A DNA stretch of 6,311 nucleotides from Actinomycetota bacterium (GCA_003452655.1 DMNR01000326.1:2048-8358); one strand, 5' to 3'. Counted from the first letter of the stretch, positions 1 to 6,193 are shown. Numbers and translations: made by a program. The notes: a model not told the origin generated them from the sequence alone.

Positions 1-1751
1 CCCGTGACTCCAGCGGGAACGGTGTAGGTCTGCGTCTGGCCACTTGCCGTACCCGAGGGTGTAGACGCGTTTCGGGAAGTGCCATTGACTGAGTTGGACC
101 AAAAACCGTTCCCGTTGGTGTTGACGGCACGGATCATCACGGGATACGCGGTTCCGAGGGTGAAACTGCCAGTAGCAGATTTTGCTGTGATGTTCAGCGG
201 AGACGTCGTGCCTACAGACGGGGGATTTGCCCAGGTCGCACCGTTGTCGGTCGAGTACTGGTAGTTGGTTATTGACGAGCCGCCGTCGGAGGTCGGGGCT
301 GTGAAGTTGACGGTGAGCAGCCCGCAGCTTTCCGCGATGCCCGTGATGGTGGGGGCTGTTGCGTAGGTTGATCCGAATGCTGTCGATTCGGCCGAATACG
401 CCGACGTCCCGGCCGCGTTGGTGGCCTTCACTTGGAATCGGTAGTCAGTGCCGGACGTTAGGCCTGTGACGGTGCAGGTTCCCCAGGCGCCGACGAGTGA
501 GGTGCAAGTCCCGCTGGTCACGTTCGTCATCGCGCCAGCGCCGGTCGCGTACTGGACGGTGTAGCCAGTGACTGGCGCACCGTTGTCAGCGCCGTTGGTC
601 CAGTTGACGTTGAGTGATTGCGCGCTCGCTGTCGTCGTCGTGCCGATCGCGGGGCTGGCTGGCGGGGTCGCGGAGATGGCGAAGCCTGACGGCCCTGATA
701 TGCCTGACGTGGCGTCGTCGTAGTTTGCCGTCACTCGGAAGACGTAAGTGCTACCGGCCGTCAAATTCGATGCGTAGCACGATGTTTGCGGACCCGACTG
801 TGAGAGAACCGCGCAACTTCCAGCGGCTACCGGCATCCAACTTGTGCCGCTGTCGGTTGAGGCTTCCACCGAGTATCCGGTCACGTTACTCGCAGGGTTC
901 GTCCAGTTGACCGTCACCTCTTGTAGACCAGTCGCGACGGCATCGCCGATGGCGGGCGGGTTGGCGCCGGAGGGGCCGGCAACGGAGGACATCGTGTGGC
1001 CTTGCATTGGTGACGGCCAGCCAGTCGCCGAACTCCAGTAGTACCAAGGCGCTGACCCGACATTGTTGAAAGCCGCTGCATTCAGCGTCGTCGGGTAGTT
1101 ACCGCGGAAGACCATGTTGGTAATAGGCGAGGGCGATGCGGTCTTGGACTGGAACGCTTGGTTACCGATGCTGGTGACGTCTGTGCCAATTGTGACATTC
1201 TTGAGTCGACTGGGTTCGTTGGAGAAAACTTGATCGAATGCGTTGTTACCGATCGAAGTCGTTCGGTCAGGGACGTACAGATTTGTTAACGAGTTCACCC
1301 GGAAGGCTTCGTTGCCAATCGTGAGCGGGCTCGAACCGCCCGGCTCGAACGTGAGGGTTTGCAGTGTGTCGCGAATGGATGCTGTCGTTCCGCAGCCACC
1401 CTCTGTACCGCACGTTTGTTTAAACGCTGAGGTGCCGATTGTCGTTATCGTGTTTGGGATCGTGACCGACGTTATCCCTTGGTCACGGAAGACGTTATTA
1501 GCGATTCCCGTGACGGGCACCCCGCCGATCGAACTGGGAATATCTACGACCGTGCCACACGTGGCGACGGTGTAGACGGTAATCGATCCGCCCGAAAGTG
1601 TGAAACAACTGTCAGGCGTGGCTGCCTGGGCCGTCGCAGCACCCGGCCCAACGGCGGCCAATCCCGCTGCAACCAGAGCGATACAAGGGAGCGCGGCGAG
1701 TTTGCGGGCGCGCGACCAAAAAGCGCCTCGCTTCGCACTCTTTGCGCCCAC
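1..1751 (-). CDS. Secreted protein with BspA-type leucine-rich repeats and fibronectin III domains (C-terminus cut by window edge)
   Basis: I translated the reverse strand by hand. The frame is open from a GTG at 1751 to the left edge, giving 583 complete codons with no stop. An in-frame TGA at 1764-1766 leaves this GTG as the only usable start, and GGGA lies about 8 bases upstream. Residues 1-44 form a Sec signal peptide: basic K/R start, hydrophobic core at about 18-34, and a likely cleavage site after TAQA (about 43). Residues 49-250 hold BspA-like LRR_5 repeats with recurring IG-x-x-AF units near 104, 145, 167 and 195. Three fibronectin type III domains follow at about 264-362, 365-459 and 465-562, with NWT/NFT strands and Y-x-F/V-x-V-x-A motifs. 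A Ser/Thr-rich stretch then runs off the edge. The protein is exported and probably acts in adhesion or the cell envelope, by analogy with the families; no catalytic domain is visible. The anchoring signal, if any, would be in the missing C-terminus. Confidence 0.9.
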   Translation of the reverse strand, partial: MGAKSAKRGAFWSRARKLAALPCIALVAAGLAAVGPGAATAQAATPDSCFTLSGGSITVYTVATCGTVVDIPSSIGGVPVTGIANNVFRDQGITSVTIPNTITTIGTSAFKQTCGTEGGCGTTASIRDTLQTLTFEPGGSSPLTIGNEAFRVNSLTNLYVPDRTTSIGNNAFDQVFSNEPSRLKNVTIGTDVTSIGNQAFQSKTASPSPITNMVFRGNYPTTLNAAAFNNVGSAPWYYWSSATGWPSPMQGHTMSSVAGPSGANPPAIGDAVATGLQEVTVNWTNPASNVTGYSVEASTDSGTSWMPVAAGSCAVLSQSGPQTSCYASNLTAGSTYVFRVTANYDDATSGISGPSGFAISATPPASPAIGTTTTASAQSLNVNWTNGADNGAPVTGYTVQYATGAGAMTNVTSGTCTSLVGAWGTCTVTGLTSGTDYRFQVKATNAAGTSAYSAESTAFGSTYATAPTITGIAESCGLLTVNFTAPTSDGGSSITNYQYSTDNGATWANPPSVGTTSPLNITAKSATGSFTLGTAYPVMIRAVNTNGNGFWSNSVNGTSRNASTPSGTASGQTQTYTVPAGVT

Positions 1752-1881
1752 TTCGATGTCCCGTCAGCATGTCTGTTGCACGGACATAGCCACCGTAGGC
1801 GGGTTCGATCTAACTCAGCTGTGGCGTGACTCATTTGGGCTAGCAGCAATACGAGTAGCCAAACAGCGCGTCGGCACAGCA

Positions 1882-1924
1882 AAACTCCCCGCAGACTAGG
1901 AAAGCCCGAAACTGCGGGGAGTTT
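1882..1924 (-). terminator. Perfect 13-bp stem-loop, possible terminator
   Basis: The arms AAACTCCCCGCAG (1882-1894) and CTGCGGGGAGTTT (1912-1924) are perfectly complementary around a 17-base loop. Read on the minus strand, the right arm runs into GTTTTGC, a short T-run, which fits an intrinsic terminator for leftward transcription better than for rightward. It lies 130 bases upstream of the LRR/FN3 start. It could instead be part of that gene's 5' leader, or a second terminator after tRNA-Ser(CGA). Confidence 0.5.
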
Positions 1925-1959
1925 CGTAACTCCAGTGGGTCCAGTTCTGTAAAGGCCCG

Positions 1960-1977
1960 TTGGCGGTGGCGGTGGGA
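1960..1977. repeat. Direct repeat, copy 1 (matches the 3' end of tRNA-Ser(CGA))
   Basis: The 18 bases TTGGCGGTGGCGGTGGGA occur here and again at 2076-2093. The second copy covers the 3' acceptor strand, the discriminator and encoded CCA, and part of the T arm of tRNA-Ser(CGA). Copy 1 is not part of a tRNA fold. Half of the unit is a simple GGCGGT repeat, which lowers its significance. It could be a relic of integration at the tRNA 3' end or of a partial tRNA duplication. Confidence 0.6.
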
Positions 1978-2035
1978 ACCGCCGTGCTCGCTATCGCTCG
2001 CAAGACACGGCTCCCAAATCCCGCAGCATTCGATA

Positions 2036-2076
2036 AACAAACAGCCGCCAGGGACAAGCCCCGACGGCAATTTGTT
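2036..2076 (-). terminator. Intrinsic terminator of tRNA-Ser(CGA)
   Basis: This hairpin starts directly after the encoded CCA of the minus-strand tRNA. The outer arms AACAAA (2036-2041) and TTTGTT (2071-2076) pair, then GCCG (2044-2047) with CGGC (2065-2068), then GGG (2051-2053) with CCC (2060-2062). On the minus strand the distal arm continues as TTTGTTTATCG, a T-rich tail. Position and tail support a Rho-independent terminator. Confidence 0.65.
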
Positions 2077-2093
2077 TGGCGGTGGCGGTGGGA
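2076..2093. repeat. Direct repeat, copy 2 (within the 3' end of tRNA-Ser(CGA))
   Basis: Identical over 18 bases to 1960-1977. This copy is part of the functional tRNA gene; the distance between the copies is 116 bases. Confidence 0.6.
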
Positions 2094-2166
2094 TTTGAAC
2101 CCACGGTGGGTTTGACCCCACACAACATTTCGAGTGTTGCACCTTCGGCCGCTCGGACACGCCACC
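2077..2166 (-). tRNA. tRNA-Ser, anticodon CGA, CCA encoded
   Basis: The reverse strand folds as a class II tRNA of 90 bases including CCA. The acceptor strands GGTGGCG and CGCCACC pair perfectly, followed by the serine discriminator G (2080) and CCA (2077-2079). The anticodon stem is CAACA/TGTTG with loop CTCGAAA, giving anticodon CGA, which reads UCG. A long variable arm is present and the T arm is GTGGG-TTCAAAT-CCCAC. It has its own terminator at 2036-2076 and a possible -10 element just upstream. Confidence 0.97.
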
Positions 2167-2173
2167 GCGAGAA

Positions 2174-2179
2174 AAGGTA
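2174..2179 (-). promoter_or_regulatory. Candidate -10 element of tRNA-Ser(CGA)
   Basis: TACCTT on the minus strand fits the actinobacterial TANNNT -10 pattern and lies seven bases before the first base of the mature tRNA, a plausible distance for a start at or near the tRNA 5' end. No good -35 hexamer is visible at 16-18 bases. Confidence 0.35.
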
Positions 2180-2230
2180 CCCGCTTGCCTTCGAGAGTGA
2201 GCGCTTGGGACCGCCGATTGGCCGCGAAAC

Positions 2231-2283
2231 GCAACATTCGGTGGATTTGGCTGTCAGAGGCGCCAATCTCACCGAATGCTTGC
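2231..2283 (-). terminator. Hairpin downstream of the DGLHR protein gene, likely terminator
   Basis: CATTCGGTG (2235-2243) pairs with CACCGAATG (2270-2278). GCAA (2231-2234) pairs with TTGC (2280-2283) across a one-base bulge, and TTGGC (2247-2251) pairs with GCCAA (2262-2266) inside. The structure begins 38 bases after the stop of the leftward 111-residue gene and lies before tRNA-Ser(CGA). There is no real T-run, as is common in high-GC actinobacteria, so the terminator role is inferred from position and stem strength. Confidence 0.45.
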
Positions 2284-2320
2284 GAAACAGTCTCGATCGG
2301 CGACGACAGCGCCGAATTTG

Positions 2321-2656
2321 TCAGTCTTGGGAGGGGCGGTGGTGCAGATCGGCGGGATCCGTCGTGTCGAGATCCAGGATCCGTGCGTGAAGCATGGGCC
2401 GCTGCTGCAGAGCGGCCCTAACCGCCCGGTGCAGGCCGTCCTCCAAGTACAAGTCGCCCTTGTACTTCACGACGTGCGCGAACAGGTCTCCGAAGAAGGT
2501 TGAATCCTCGGCAAGCAGCGCGTCGAGGTCGAGCGTGCGCTTGGTAGTGATGAGCTCCGCCAACCGAACCTGGCTCGGAGGCAAGTTCGCCCATTCCGTC
2601 ACGCCTAAGCCGTGCTCATCGTAGGGACGCTTGTCACCAACTGCCTTAAAGATCAC
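2321..2656 (-). CDS. Conserved hypothetical protein with DGLHR motif (ParB-like?)
   Basis: The product has 111 residues, starting MIFKAVGD from GTG at 2656 and ending in TGA at 2321-2323. I recognise the pattern of a short protein conserved across actinobacteria: an opening MIF-K-VGD-RPY, a central TTKR-LDLDALLAEDST-FGDLF block (38-59), and LEDGLHRA-RAALQQR (71-86) near the end. The DGLHR motif at 73-77, with a preceding segment that would supply the specificity strands, recalls the ParB/sulfiredoxin-like fold, but this is inference from a short motif and no biochemical role is claimed. No signal peptide or membrane segment is present. There is no Shine-Dalgarno sequence; a TATGCT -10 lies six bases before the GTG, suggesting a leaderless mRNA. 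It sits between the 4.5S RNA and tRNA-Ser(CGA) genes on the same strand. Confidence 0.85.
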   Translation of the reverse strand: MIFKAVGDKRPYDEHGLGVTEWANLPPSQVRLAELITTKRTLDLDALLAEDSTFFGDLFAHVVKYKGDLYLEDGLHRAVRAALQQRPMLHARILDLDTTDPADLHHRPSQD

Positions 2657-2662
2657 GGGGTG

Positions 2663-2668
2663 AGCATA
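2663..2668 (-). promoter_or_regulatory. -10 element for a leaderless transcript of the DGLHR gene
   Basis: TATGCT on the minus strand matches TANNNT and is separated from the GTG start by exactly six bases (CACCCC). That places the transcription start on or next to the first codon, which would explain the absence of a ribosome binding site. No clear -35 is visible. The same arrangement occurs at dnaX. Confidence 0.5.
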
Positions 2669-2726
2669 TGGCCAACAGCGTCACGAAGGCCCGTCGTGCA
2701 CGAGTCGGTCACGCAAACGAATGACC

Positions 2727-2737
2727 AAGAAAAGAAA
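2727..2737 (-). terminator. T-rich tract ending the 4.5S RNA gene
   Basis: On the minus strand, TTTCTTTTCTT follows a few bases after the terminal GC-rich stem of the SRP RNA (CGCGGGGGG then TCCC). The RNA's own closing stem (2746-2753 with 2837-2844) plus this U-rich tail would act as an intrinsic terminator before the DGLHR gene. Confidence 0.45.
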
Positions 2738-2742
2738 GGGAC

Positions 2743-2844
2743 CCCCCGCGTACCCATCAGAGCCCGCGGACCCTTGCTGCCTTCCGGCCCTGGGGGGATT
2801 GACGAGATGACGCCACACGAGGGGTCGCCCAACACTGTACGCGG
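2743..2844 (-). ncRNA. ffs: Small bacterial SRP RNA (4.5S RNA)
   Basis: The reverse strand carries the hallmark of SRP RNA domain IV at 2768-2791: AGGGCCGGAAGGCAGCAAGGGTCC in sense, with the GGAA tetraloop at 2782-2785 and the asymmetric internal loop that binds the M domain of Ffh. The ends close in an 8-bp stem, CCGCGTAC with GTACGCGG (2837-2844 with 2746-2753). The length of about 100 bases and the lack of an Alu domain fit the short actinobacterial form. With Ffh and FtsY it directs nascent membrane and secreted proteins to the translocon. The exact ends are estimated to within a few bases. It is divergent from tRNA-Ser(GGA), and the intervening ~40 bases must contain both promoters. Confidence 0.93.
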
Positions 2845-2869
2845 TGTACATCAGCCGAGGCCAGACAGG

Positions 2870-2875
2870 TAATCT
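2870..2875 (+). promoter_or_regulatory. Candidate -10 element of tRNA-Ser(GGA)
   Basis: TAATCT fits TANNNT and lies seven bases before the mature tRNA 5' end at 2883. TGTACA at 2845-2850 could be a poor -35 element with a long 19-base spacer. Confidence 0.4.
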
Positions 2876-2882
2876 CCTCGAC

Positions 2883-2970
2883 GGAGGATTCGCCTAGTGG
2901 CCTATGGCGCTCGCTTGGAAAGCGGGTTGGGTTAACGCCCTCAGGGGTTCGAATCCCCTATCCTCCGCCA
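2883..2970 (+). tRNA. tRNA-Ser, anticodon GGA, CCA encoded
   Basis: An 88-base class II tRNA. Acceptor strands GGAGGAT (2883-2889) and ATCCTCC (2960-2966) pair, followed by discriminator G (2967) and CCA (2968-2970). The anticodon stem CTCGC/GCGGG holds loop TTGGAAA, so the anticodon is GGA, reading UCC and UCU. A long variable arm (TTGGGTTAACGCCCTC) and the T arm GGGG-TTCGAAT-CCCC are visible. Confidence 0.97.
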
Positions 2971-2972
2971 GC

Positions 2973-3011
2973 CAGTTATGGCCCCACCGGATCGTGGTGG
3001 GGCCATAACTG
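2973..3011 (+). terminator. Strong terminator after tRNA-Ser(GGA)
   Basis: CAGTTATGGCCCCACC (2973-2988) pairs perfectly over 16 bp with GGTGGGGCCATAACTG (2996-3011) around the 7-base loop GGATCGT. It begins two bases after the tRNA CCA. No T-run follows, only TTCG, which is usual for actinobacterial terminators. Confidence 0.75.
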
Positions 3012-3051
3012 TTCGAGGCCGCCATTAACGCGACAGGCAAGAGGGACCAAC

Positions 3052-3549
3052 ATGAGTGACAGCGAGACACTGGTTTCAGGCTTCGGTCGCGAATTGATCC
3101 GCGAGACGGTCACGATGGCCCTGTATATCGGCCTTTCGTTGTTGGCCGTCTTGGTCGCGATCCCAAAGCCGGAGGAGGAGTCGTCGACGAACCTCGCCCT
3201 CACGGTGGCCCTGACCGCCCTCGGCCTTGTCGTTGCGCATCAGATCGCCTTCCGAGTGTCGACGAGATTGGTTTCCCGGGGCGCCCTGCCCGGTGAGGAC
3301 GTGAAGCTCCTGCTGGGCCAGATCGCCGGTGGCCTGGCAGTGGTGGTGATCGCAACGGTCCCGCTGCTTATCTGGGGGCCGGATGCGCTCATTGCCGTTG
3401 AGGTCCTGTTGGTCGCACTTGTCGCTGTTGTTGGATACGTCGCTGCCCGTTCGGTGCCGGTGAGTCGCCTGCGGGCGATCCTCTACATGGCAGGCGTGGT
3501 GCTCGCGGTGGCGGTTGTGCTCTGGCTGAAGTTGCTGGTCGGGCACTGA
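3052..3549 (+). CDS. Small multi-pass membrane protein, function unknown
   Basis: This ATG-started gene encodes 165 residues. GAGGG at 3041-3045 is a well-placed ribosome binding site six bases before the start. Hydrophobic stretches near residues 21-37, 47-68, 89-108, 111-132 and 142-163 indicate four or five membrane helices. A short acidic loop (KPEEESST, about 39-46) lies between the first two and a charged loop (RLVSRGALPGEDVK) near 72-85. There is no cleavable signal peptide, no catalytic motif and no transporter signature that I recognise. It lies between the tRNA terminator and dnaX on the same strand, with a 59-base gap to dnaX that seems to contain dnaX's own promoter, so it need not be functionally linked to replication. 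The short leader after the terminator leaves little room for its own promoter. Confidence 0.8.
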   Translation: MSDSETLVSGFGRELIRETVTMALYIGLSLLAVLVAIPKPEEESSTNLALTVALTALGLVVAHQIAFRVSTRLVSRGALPGEDVKLLLGQIAGGLAVVVIATVPLLIWGPDALIAVEVLLVALVAVVGYVAARSVPVSRLRAILYMAGVVLAVAVVLWLKLLVGH

Positions 3550-3596
3550 TTCACACGGCTTGCACCAACTCGCAAACCGGAGTCAGCCCCACCACG

Positions 3597-3602
3597 TAGG
3601 GT
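3597..3602 (+). promoter_or_regulatory. -10 element for a probable leaderless dnaX transcript
   Basis: TAGGGT fits TANNNT and is followed by six bases (GGCGTC) and then the GTG of dnaX, so transcription would start at or beside the start codon. No purine-rich Shine-Dalgarno sequence sits at normal distance apart from these same bases. The alternative reading is that AGGGTGG acts as a weak ribosome binding site for a longer message. No -35 is evident. Confidence 0.45.
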
Positions 3603-3608
3603 GGCGTC

Positions 3609-5546
3609 GTGAGCCTCGCCCTGTACCGCAAATACCGCCCGGCAACGCTGGCTGAAGTCATCGGTCAAGACCACGTAGTGGAGCCGCTTGCCCGTGCCCT
3701 CGACAACGATCGCGTGCACCACGCGTACCTGTTCTCGGGCCCTCGCGGCTGCGGCAAGACGTCAAGTGCGCGCATTCTGGCTCGCTCGCTGAACTGTGAA
3801 CAAGGGCCGACATCGACCCCCTGTGGGGTTTGCAATAGCTGCGTGGACCTCGCCCCGAACGGCCCCGGATCCATCGATGTCATCGAACTTGACGCAGCCA
3901 CTCACGGTCTCGTTGACGACGCTCGCGACCTGCGGGAGAAGGCGGTCTACGCTCCCGCAACCAGCCGCTACAAGATCTACATCATCGATGAAGCGCACCA
4001 GCTCGGACCGGGCGCTGCAAACGCGCTGCTGAAGCTAGTCGAGGAACCACCGCCGCACCTGCGCTTCGTCTTCGCCACCACCGAACCAGACAAGATCATC
4101 GGGACTATTCGTTCCCGCACGCACCATTACGGATTCCGACTTGTTCCCGCCCGCACTCTGCAGACTCACCTCGCCAGCATCTGCGAGCAAGAGGACTTCG
4201 CCGCTGATCCGGGCGCACTAGCGCTGATCAGTCGGGCAGCGGGCGGGTCGGTCCGCGACTCCCTGTCCATCCTGGGGCAGCTGCTCGCCGGGTCGGGGCC
4301 CGAGGGCCTGACCTACGAGGAGGCGGCCGACCAACTTGGAGTCACCGACTCTGCGCTCATCGACGAAGTAGTCGTCGCGATGGCGAACTATGACGGTGCG
4401 GCAATGTTTCGACTCATCGATTCGGTCGTTGAGACCGGTCACGATCCGCGTCGATTTGTCACTGACCTGTTGGAGCGGCTGCGTGACTTGCTGATCGTCG
4501 CGGGCGTTCCCGATGCGGCAGAGGCGGGTCTGATCGATGGCCCAGCCGAACGCGTTGCTGAACTCTCCGAGCAGGCGAGCCGGTTCGGGCCGGGAGCACT
4601 GACTCGCAACGCCGAACTCGTCAGCAAGGGGCTTTCGGAACTTAAGGGAGCCACGGCACCTCGGCTTCAACTGGAACTTCTGGCAGCACGCCTTGTGCTC
4701 CCCGCTGCAGACTCTGGACCTGAGTCGCTGGTTGCTCGCGTGGAGAAACTTGAGCGCTCACCTGGAGCTGGGTTGGCGTCAGCCGCGGCGCCGATGCCGT
4801 CAGCGACTCGAAGCGCACCGGCAGTGCCGTCTGCTCCAGAGGCTTCAGCCCCACGAGTAGCAACACCGAAGCCCGCACCCGCGGCGGGGAACGACGCACC
4901 GCCACCCCCGCCACGGTTGTCCGAGGTTGCACCCTCGACGAGAACCGGTGGCTCGGCAGCCGCGCCAGCTGCGCAGCCCGCCGCTGCCGCACCGGACACG
5001 ACGTCCGCTGCACCTGCACCTTCACCCGCGCCTGAACCGACGACTGCGGCAGCTCCCGAAAACCCATCAACCGCATCCTCGGATCCCGGCGTGACGATCG
5101 AGCAGGTCCGCGCTTTGTGGCCAGCAGTCCTCGACGAGATCAAGAGCAACTCTCGGGTGATCTGGATGCTGCTAGTTGCCGCTCACCCACTGTCGATTGA
5201 GGGCGACGTCTTGGTCGCTTCACACGAGAACGTCGGCACGGTCAAGCGCTTCGCGCAGAGCTCCAGCCACGACGACAACGTCGCCACCGCAACGGCCGCG
5301 GTCATCGGTAAGCCACTTCGTGTCCAGCTCGTCGTCGGTGATTCTGCCGGGGCACCCATACCAACCGGCGGTGCCGCCGAAAGTAATGGCCGTTCGGCGG
5401 CTGGCGAGGCCCCGAGCGAGGTCAGTGTCGTTGAAATCCAGCCTGCTGACGTTGCCGAGAGTGTGGACGTTGACGACGTCGCTGGCATTGAGCTTCTGGA
5501 ACGCGAACTTGGCGGCGTCAAGATCACCGAATATGACGAGAGCTGA
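3609..5546 (+). CDS. dnaX: DNA polymerase III subunit gamma/tau
   Basis: DnaX is the AAA+ ATPase of the clamp loader, which places the beta sliding clamp on primed DNA and, in its tau form, links the polymerase to the helicase. The GTG-started product has 645 residues and opens with the family signature [11 protein letters not shown]. Visible motifs are Walker [10 protein letters not shown] (44-52, Lys50), a four-cysteine zinc module (Cys63, 72, 75, 78), Walker B IYIIDEAH (123-130), the SRx arginine finger S169-R170 in its actinobacterial form SRTHHY, and sensor 2 GGSVRDS (212-218). The lid and collar domain ends near 366. A Pro/Ala-rich linker runs to about 494, then a folded C-terminal domain (about 495-580, [11 protein letters not shown]...) and an acidic tail ending [21 protein letters not shown] see no A-rich slippery site for a shorter gamma form. 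recR follows after five bases. Confidence 0.98.
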   Translation: MSLALYRKYRPATLAEVIGQDHVVEPLARALDNDRVHHAYLFSGPRGCGKTSSARILARSLNCEQGPTSTPCGVCNSCVDLAPNGPGSIDVIELDAATHGLVDDARDLREKAVYAPATSRYKIYIIDEAHQLGPGAANALLKLVEEPPPHLRFVFATTEPDKIIGTIRSRTHHYGFRLVPARTLQTHLASICEQEDFAADPGALALISRAAGGSVRDSLSILGQLLAGSGPEGLTYEEAADQLGVTDSALIDEVVVAMANYDGAAMFRLIDSVVETGHDPRRFVTDLLERLRDLLIVAGVPDAAEAGLIDGPAERVAELSEQASRFGPGALTRNAELVSKGLSELKGATAPRLQLELLAARLVLPAADSGPESLVARVEKLERSPGAGLASAAAPMPSATRSAPAVPSAPEASAPRVATPKPAPAAGNDAPPPPPRLSEVAPSTRTGGSAAAPAAQPAAAAPDTTSAAPAPSPAPEPTTAAAPENPSTASSDPGVTIEQVRALWPAVLDEIKSNSRVIWMLLVAAHPLSIEGDVLVASHENVGTVKRFAQSSSHDDNVATATAAVIGKPLRVQLVVGDSAGAPIPTGGAAESNGRSAAGEAPSEVSVVEIQPADVAESVDVDDVAGIELLERELGGVKITEYDES

Positions 5547-5551
5547 ACGCA

Positions 5552-6151
5552 GTGTTTGACGGTGCCATTGCTGACCTCGTGTCAGAACTTGGTCGGCTTC
5601 CCGGAGTCGGGCCGAAGAGCGCGCAGCGCATCGCGTTCCACATCCTGCAGGCCGAACCCGACGATGTGCGACGCCTTGCCGACGCGATGATCACGGTCAA
5701 GGAGAAGGTTCGGTTCTGTATCGAATGCGGCAACGTGAGCGAAGAAGAGCGGTGCCGAGTGTGCACGGACGATCGCCGCGACCGCTCGATGATCTGTGTG
5801 GTTGAGGAGCCAAAGGACGTCGTCGCCGTGGAAAAGACGCGCGAGTACCGCGGGCTTTACCACGTGCTCGGCGGTGCCATCAGTCCGATCGATGGCGTCG
5901 GACCGGATGATCTGCGTATCCGCGAACTAATGACGAGGCTGGCGGACGGTCGGGTCGCCGAGGTCGTGATCGCGACCGATCCGAACCTCGAGGGCGAGGC
6001 GACGGCCACCTATCTTGCGAGATTCCTCAGCCCACTGGGCATCACGGTGTCACGGTTGGCCAGCGGGCTTCCGGTCGGAGGGGACTTGGAATATGCCGAC
6101 GAAGTAACCCTCGGACGTGCGTTCGCTGGTCGCCGTAACGTTGAGGGTTAG
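5552..6151 (+). CDS. recR: Recombination mediator protein RecR
   Basis: RecR works with RecO, and in some species RecF, to load RecA on SSB-coated single-stranded gaps during recombinational repair. The 199 residues match the usual family length. In order: helix-hairpin-helix [17 protein letters not shown] (16-32); a zinc finger with Cys56, Cys59, Cys68 and Cys71; a Toprim domain (about 79-173) with the conserved Glu of VVEEPKD (about 85) and the acidic [11 protein letters not shown] motif (141-151); and the C-terminal [20 protein letters not shown] segment (172-191) that forms the ring interface. The GTG start at 5552 is set by the family N-terminus and lies five bases after the dnaX stop. 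No strong ribosome binding site is present, so translation is probably coupled to dnaX. No obvious terminator follows; the 128 bases to the next gene hold a candidate promoter. Confidence 0.98.
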   Translation: MFDGAIADLVSELGRLPGVGPKSAQRIAFHILQAEPDDVRRLADAMITVKEKVRFCIECGNVSEEERCRVCTDDRRDRSMICVVEEPKDVVAVEKTREYRGLYHVLGGAISPIDGVGPDDLRIRELMTRLADGRVAEVVIATDPNLEGEATATYLARFLSPLGITVSRLASGLPVGGDLEYADEVTLGRAFAGRRNVEG

Positions 6152-6193
6152 CCCCCGAAGAAATTCCGTCTAGGTCATTTCGCGCCTTGCAGG

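Larger units (their letters stand above)
1752..2076. other. Non-coding interval with hairpins between the LRR/FN3 gene and tRNA-Ser(CGA)
   Basis: I see no convincing gene in these 325 bases; the reading frames present are shadows or run through the tRNA. The interval holds three inverted repeats, listed separately where supported (1882-1924 and 2036-2076), plus a weaker one at about 1974-2015 in which GGGA and GCCGTG pair with CACGGC and TCCC. It also holds a second copy of the tRNA 3' end at 1960-1977. The promoter of the leftward LRR/FN3 gene should lie between 1752 and about 1880. TACGGT (reverse strand, 1792-1797) fits TANNNT, but I find no matching -35 element, so I do not call it. Confidence 0.6.

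Noticed and set aside
1544..1882. Minus-strand 112-codon frame starting with a signal-peptide-like sequence (MLCRRAVWLLVLLLAQ)
   Set aside because: It overlaps the start of the LRR/FN3 gene in another frame, and that gene has its own complete signal peptide and continuous domains. The downstream part is Arg-rich shadow sequence with no domain.
614..1899. Several plus-strand frames of 65-116 codons
   Set aside because: They lie opposite the LRR/FN3 coding strand, have shadow-like composition and show no recognisable motifs, while the minus frame is open throughout and matches known domains.
1840..2421. Frames on both strands running through tRNA-Ser(CGA)
   Set aside because: They translate the tRNA gene and its flanks (for example MSERPKVQHSKCC) and are artefacts.
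2653..2835. Minus-strand 60-codon frame over the 4.5S RNA
   Set aside because: It lies inside the structured SRP RNA gene, and no protein family fits.
4218..5149. Long minus-strand frames opposite dnaX
   Set aside because: These are GC-rich antisense shadows; the Ala/Gly-rich one mirrors the Pro/Ala linker codons of dnaX.
3609..5546. Programmed frameshift producing a short gamma form of DnaX
   Set aside because: I looked for an A-rich slippery heptamer after the ATPase region and found none.
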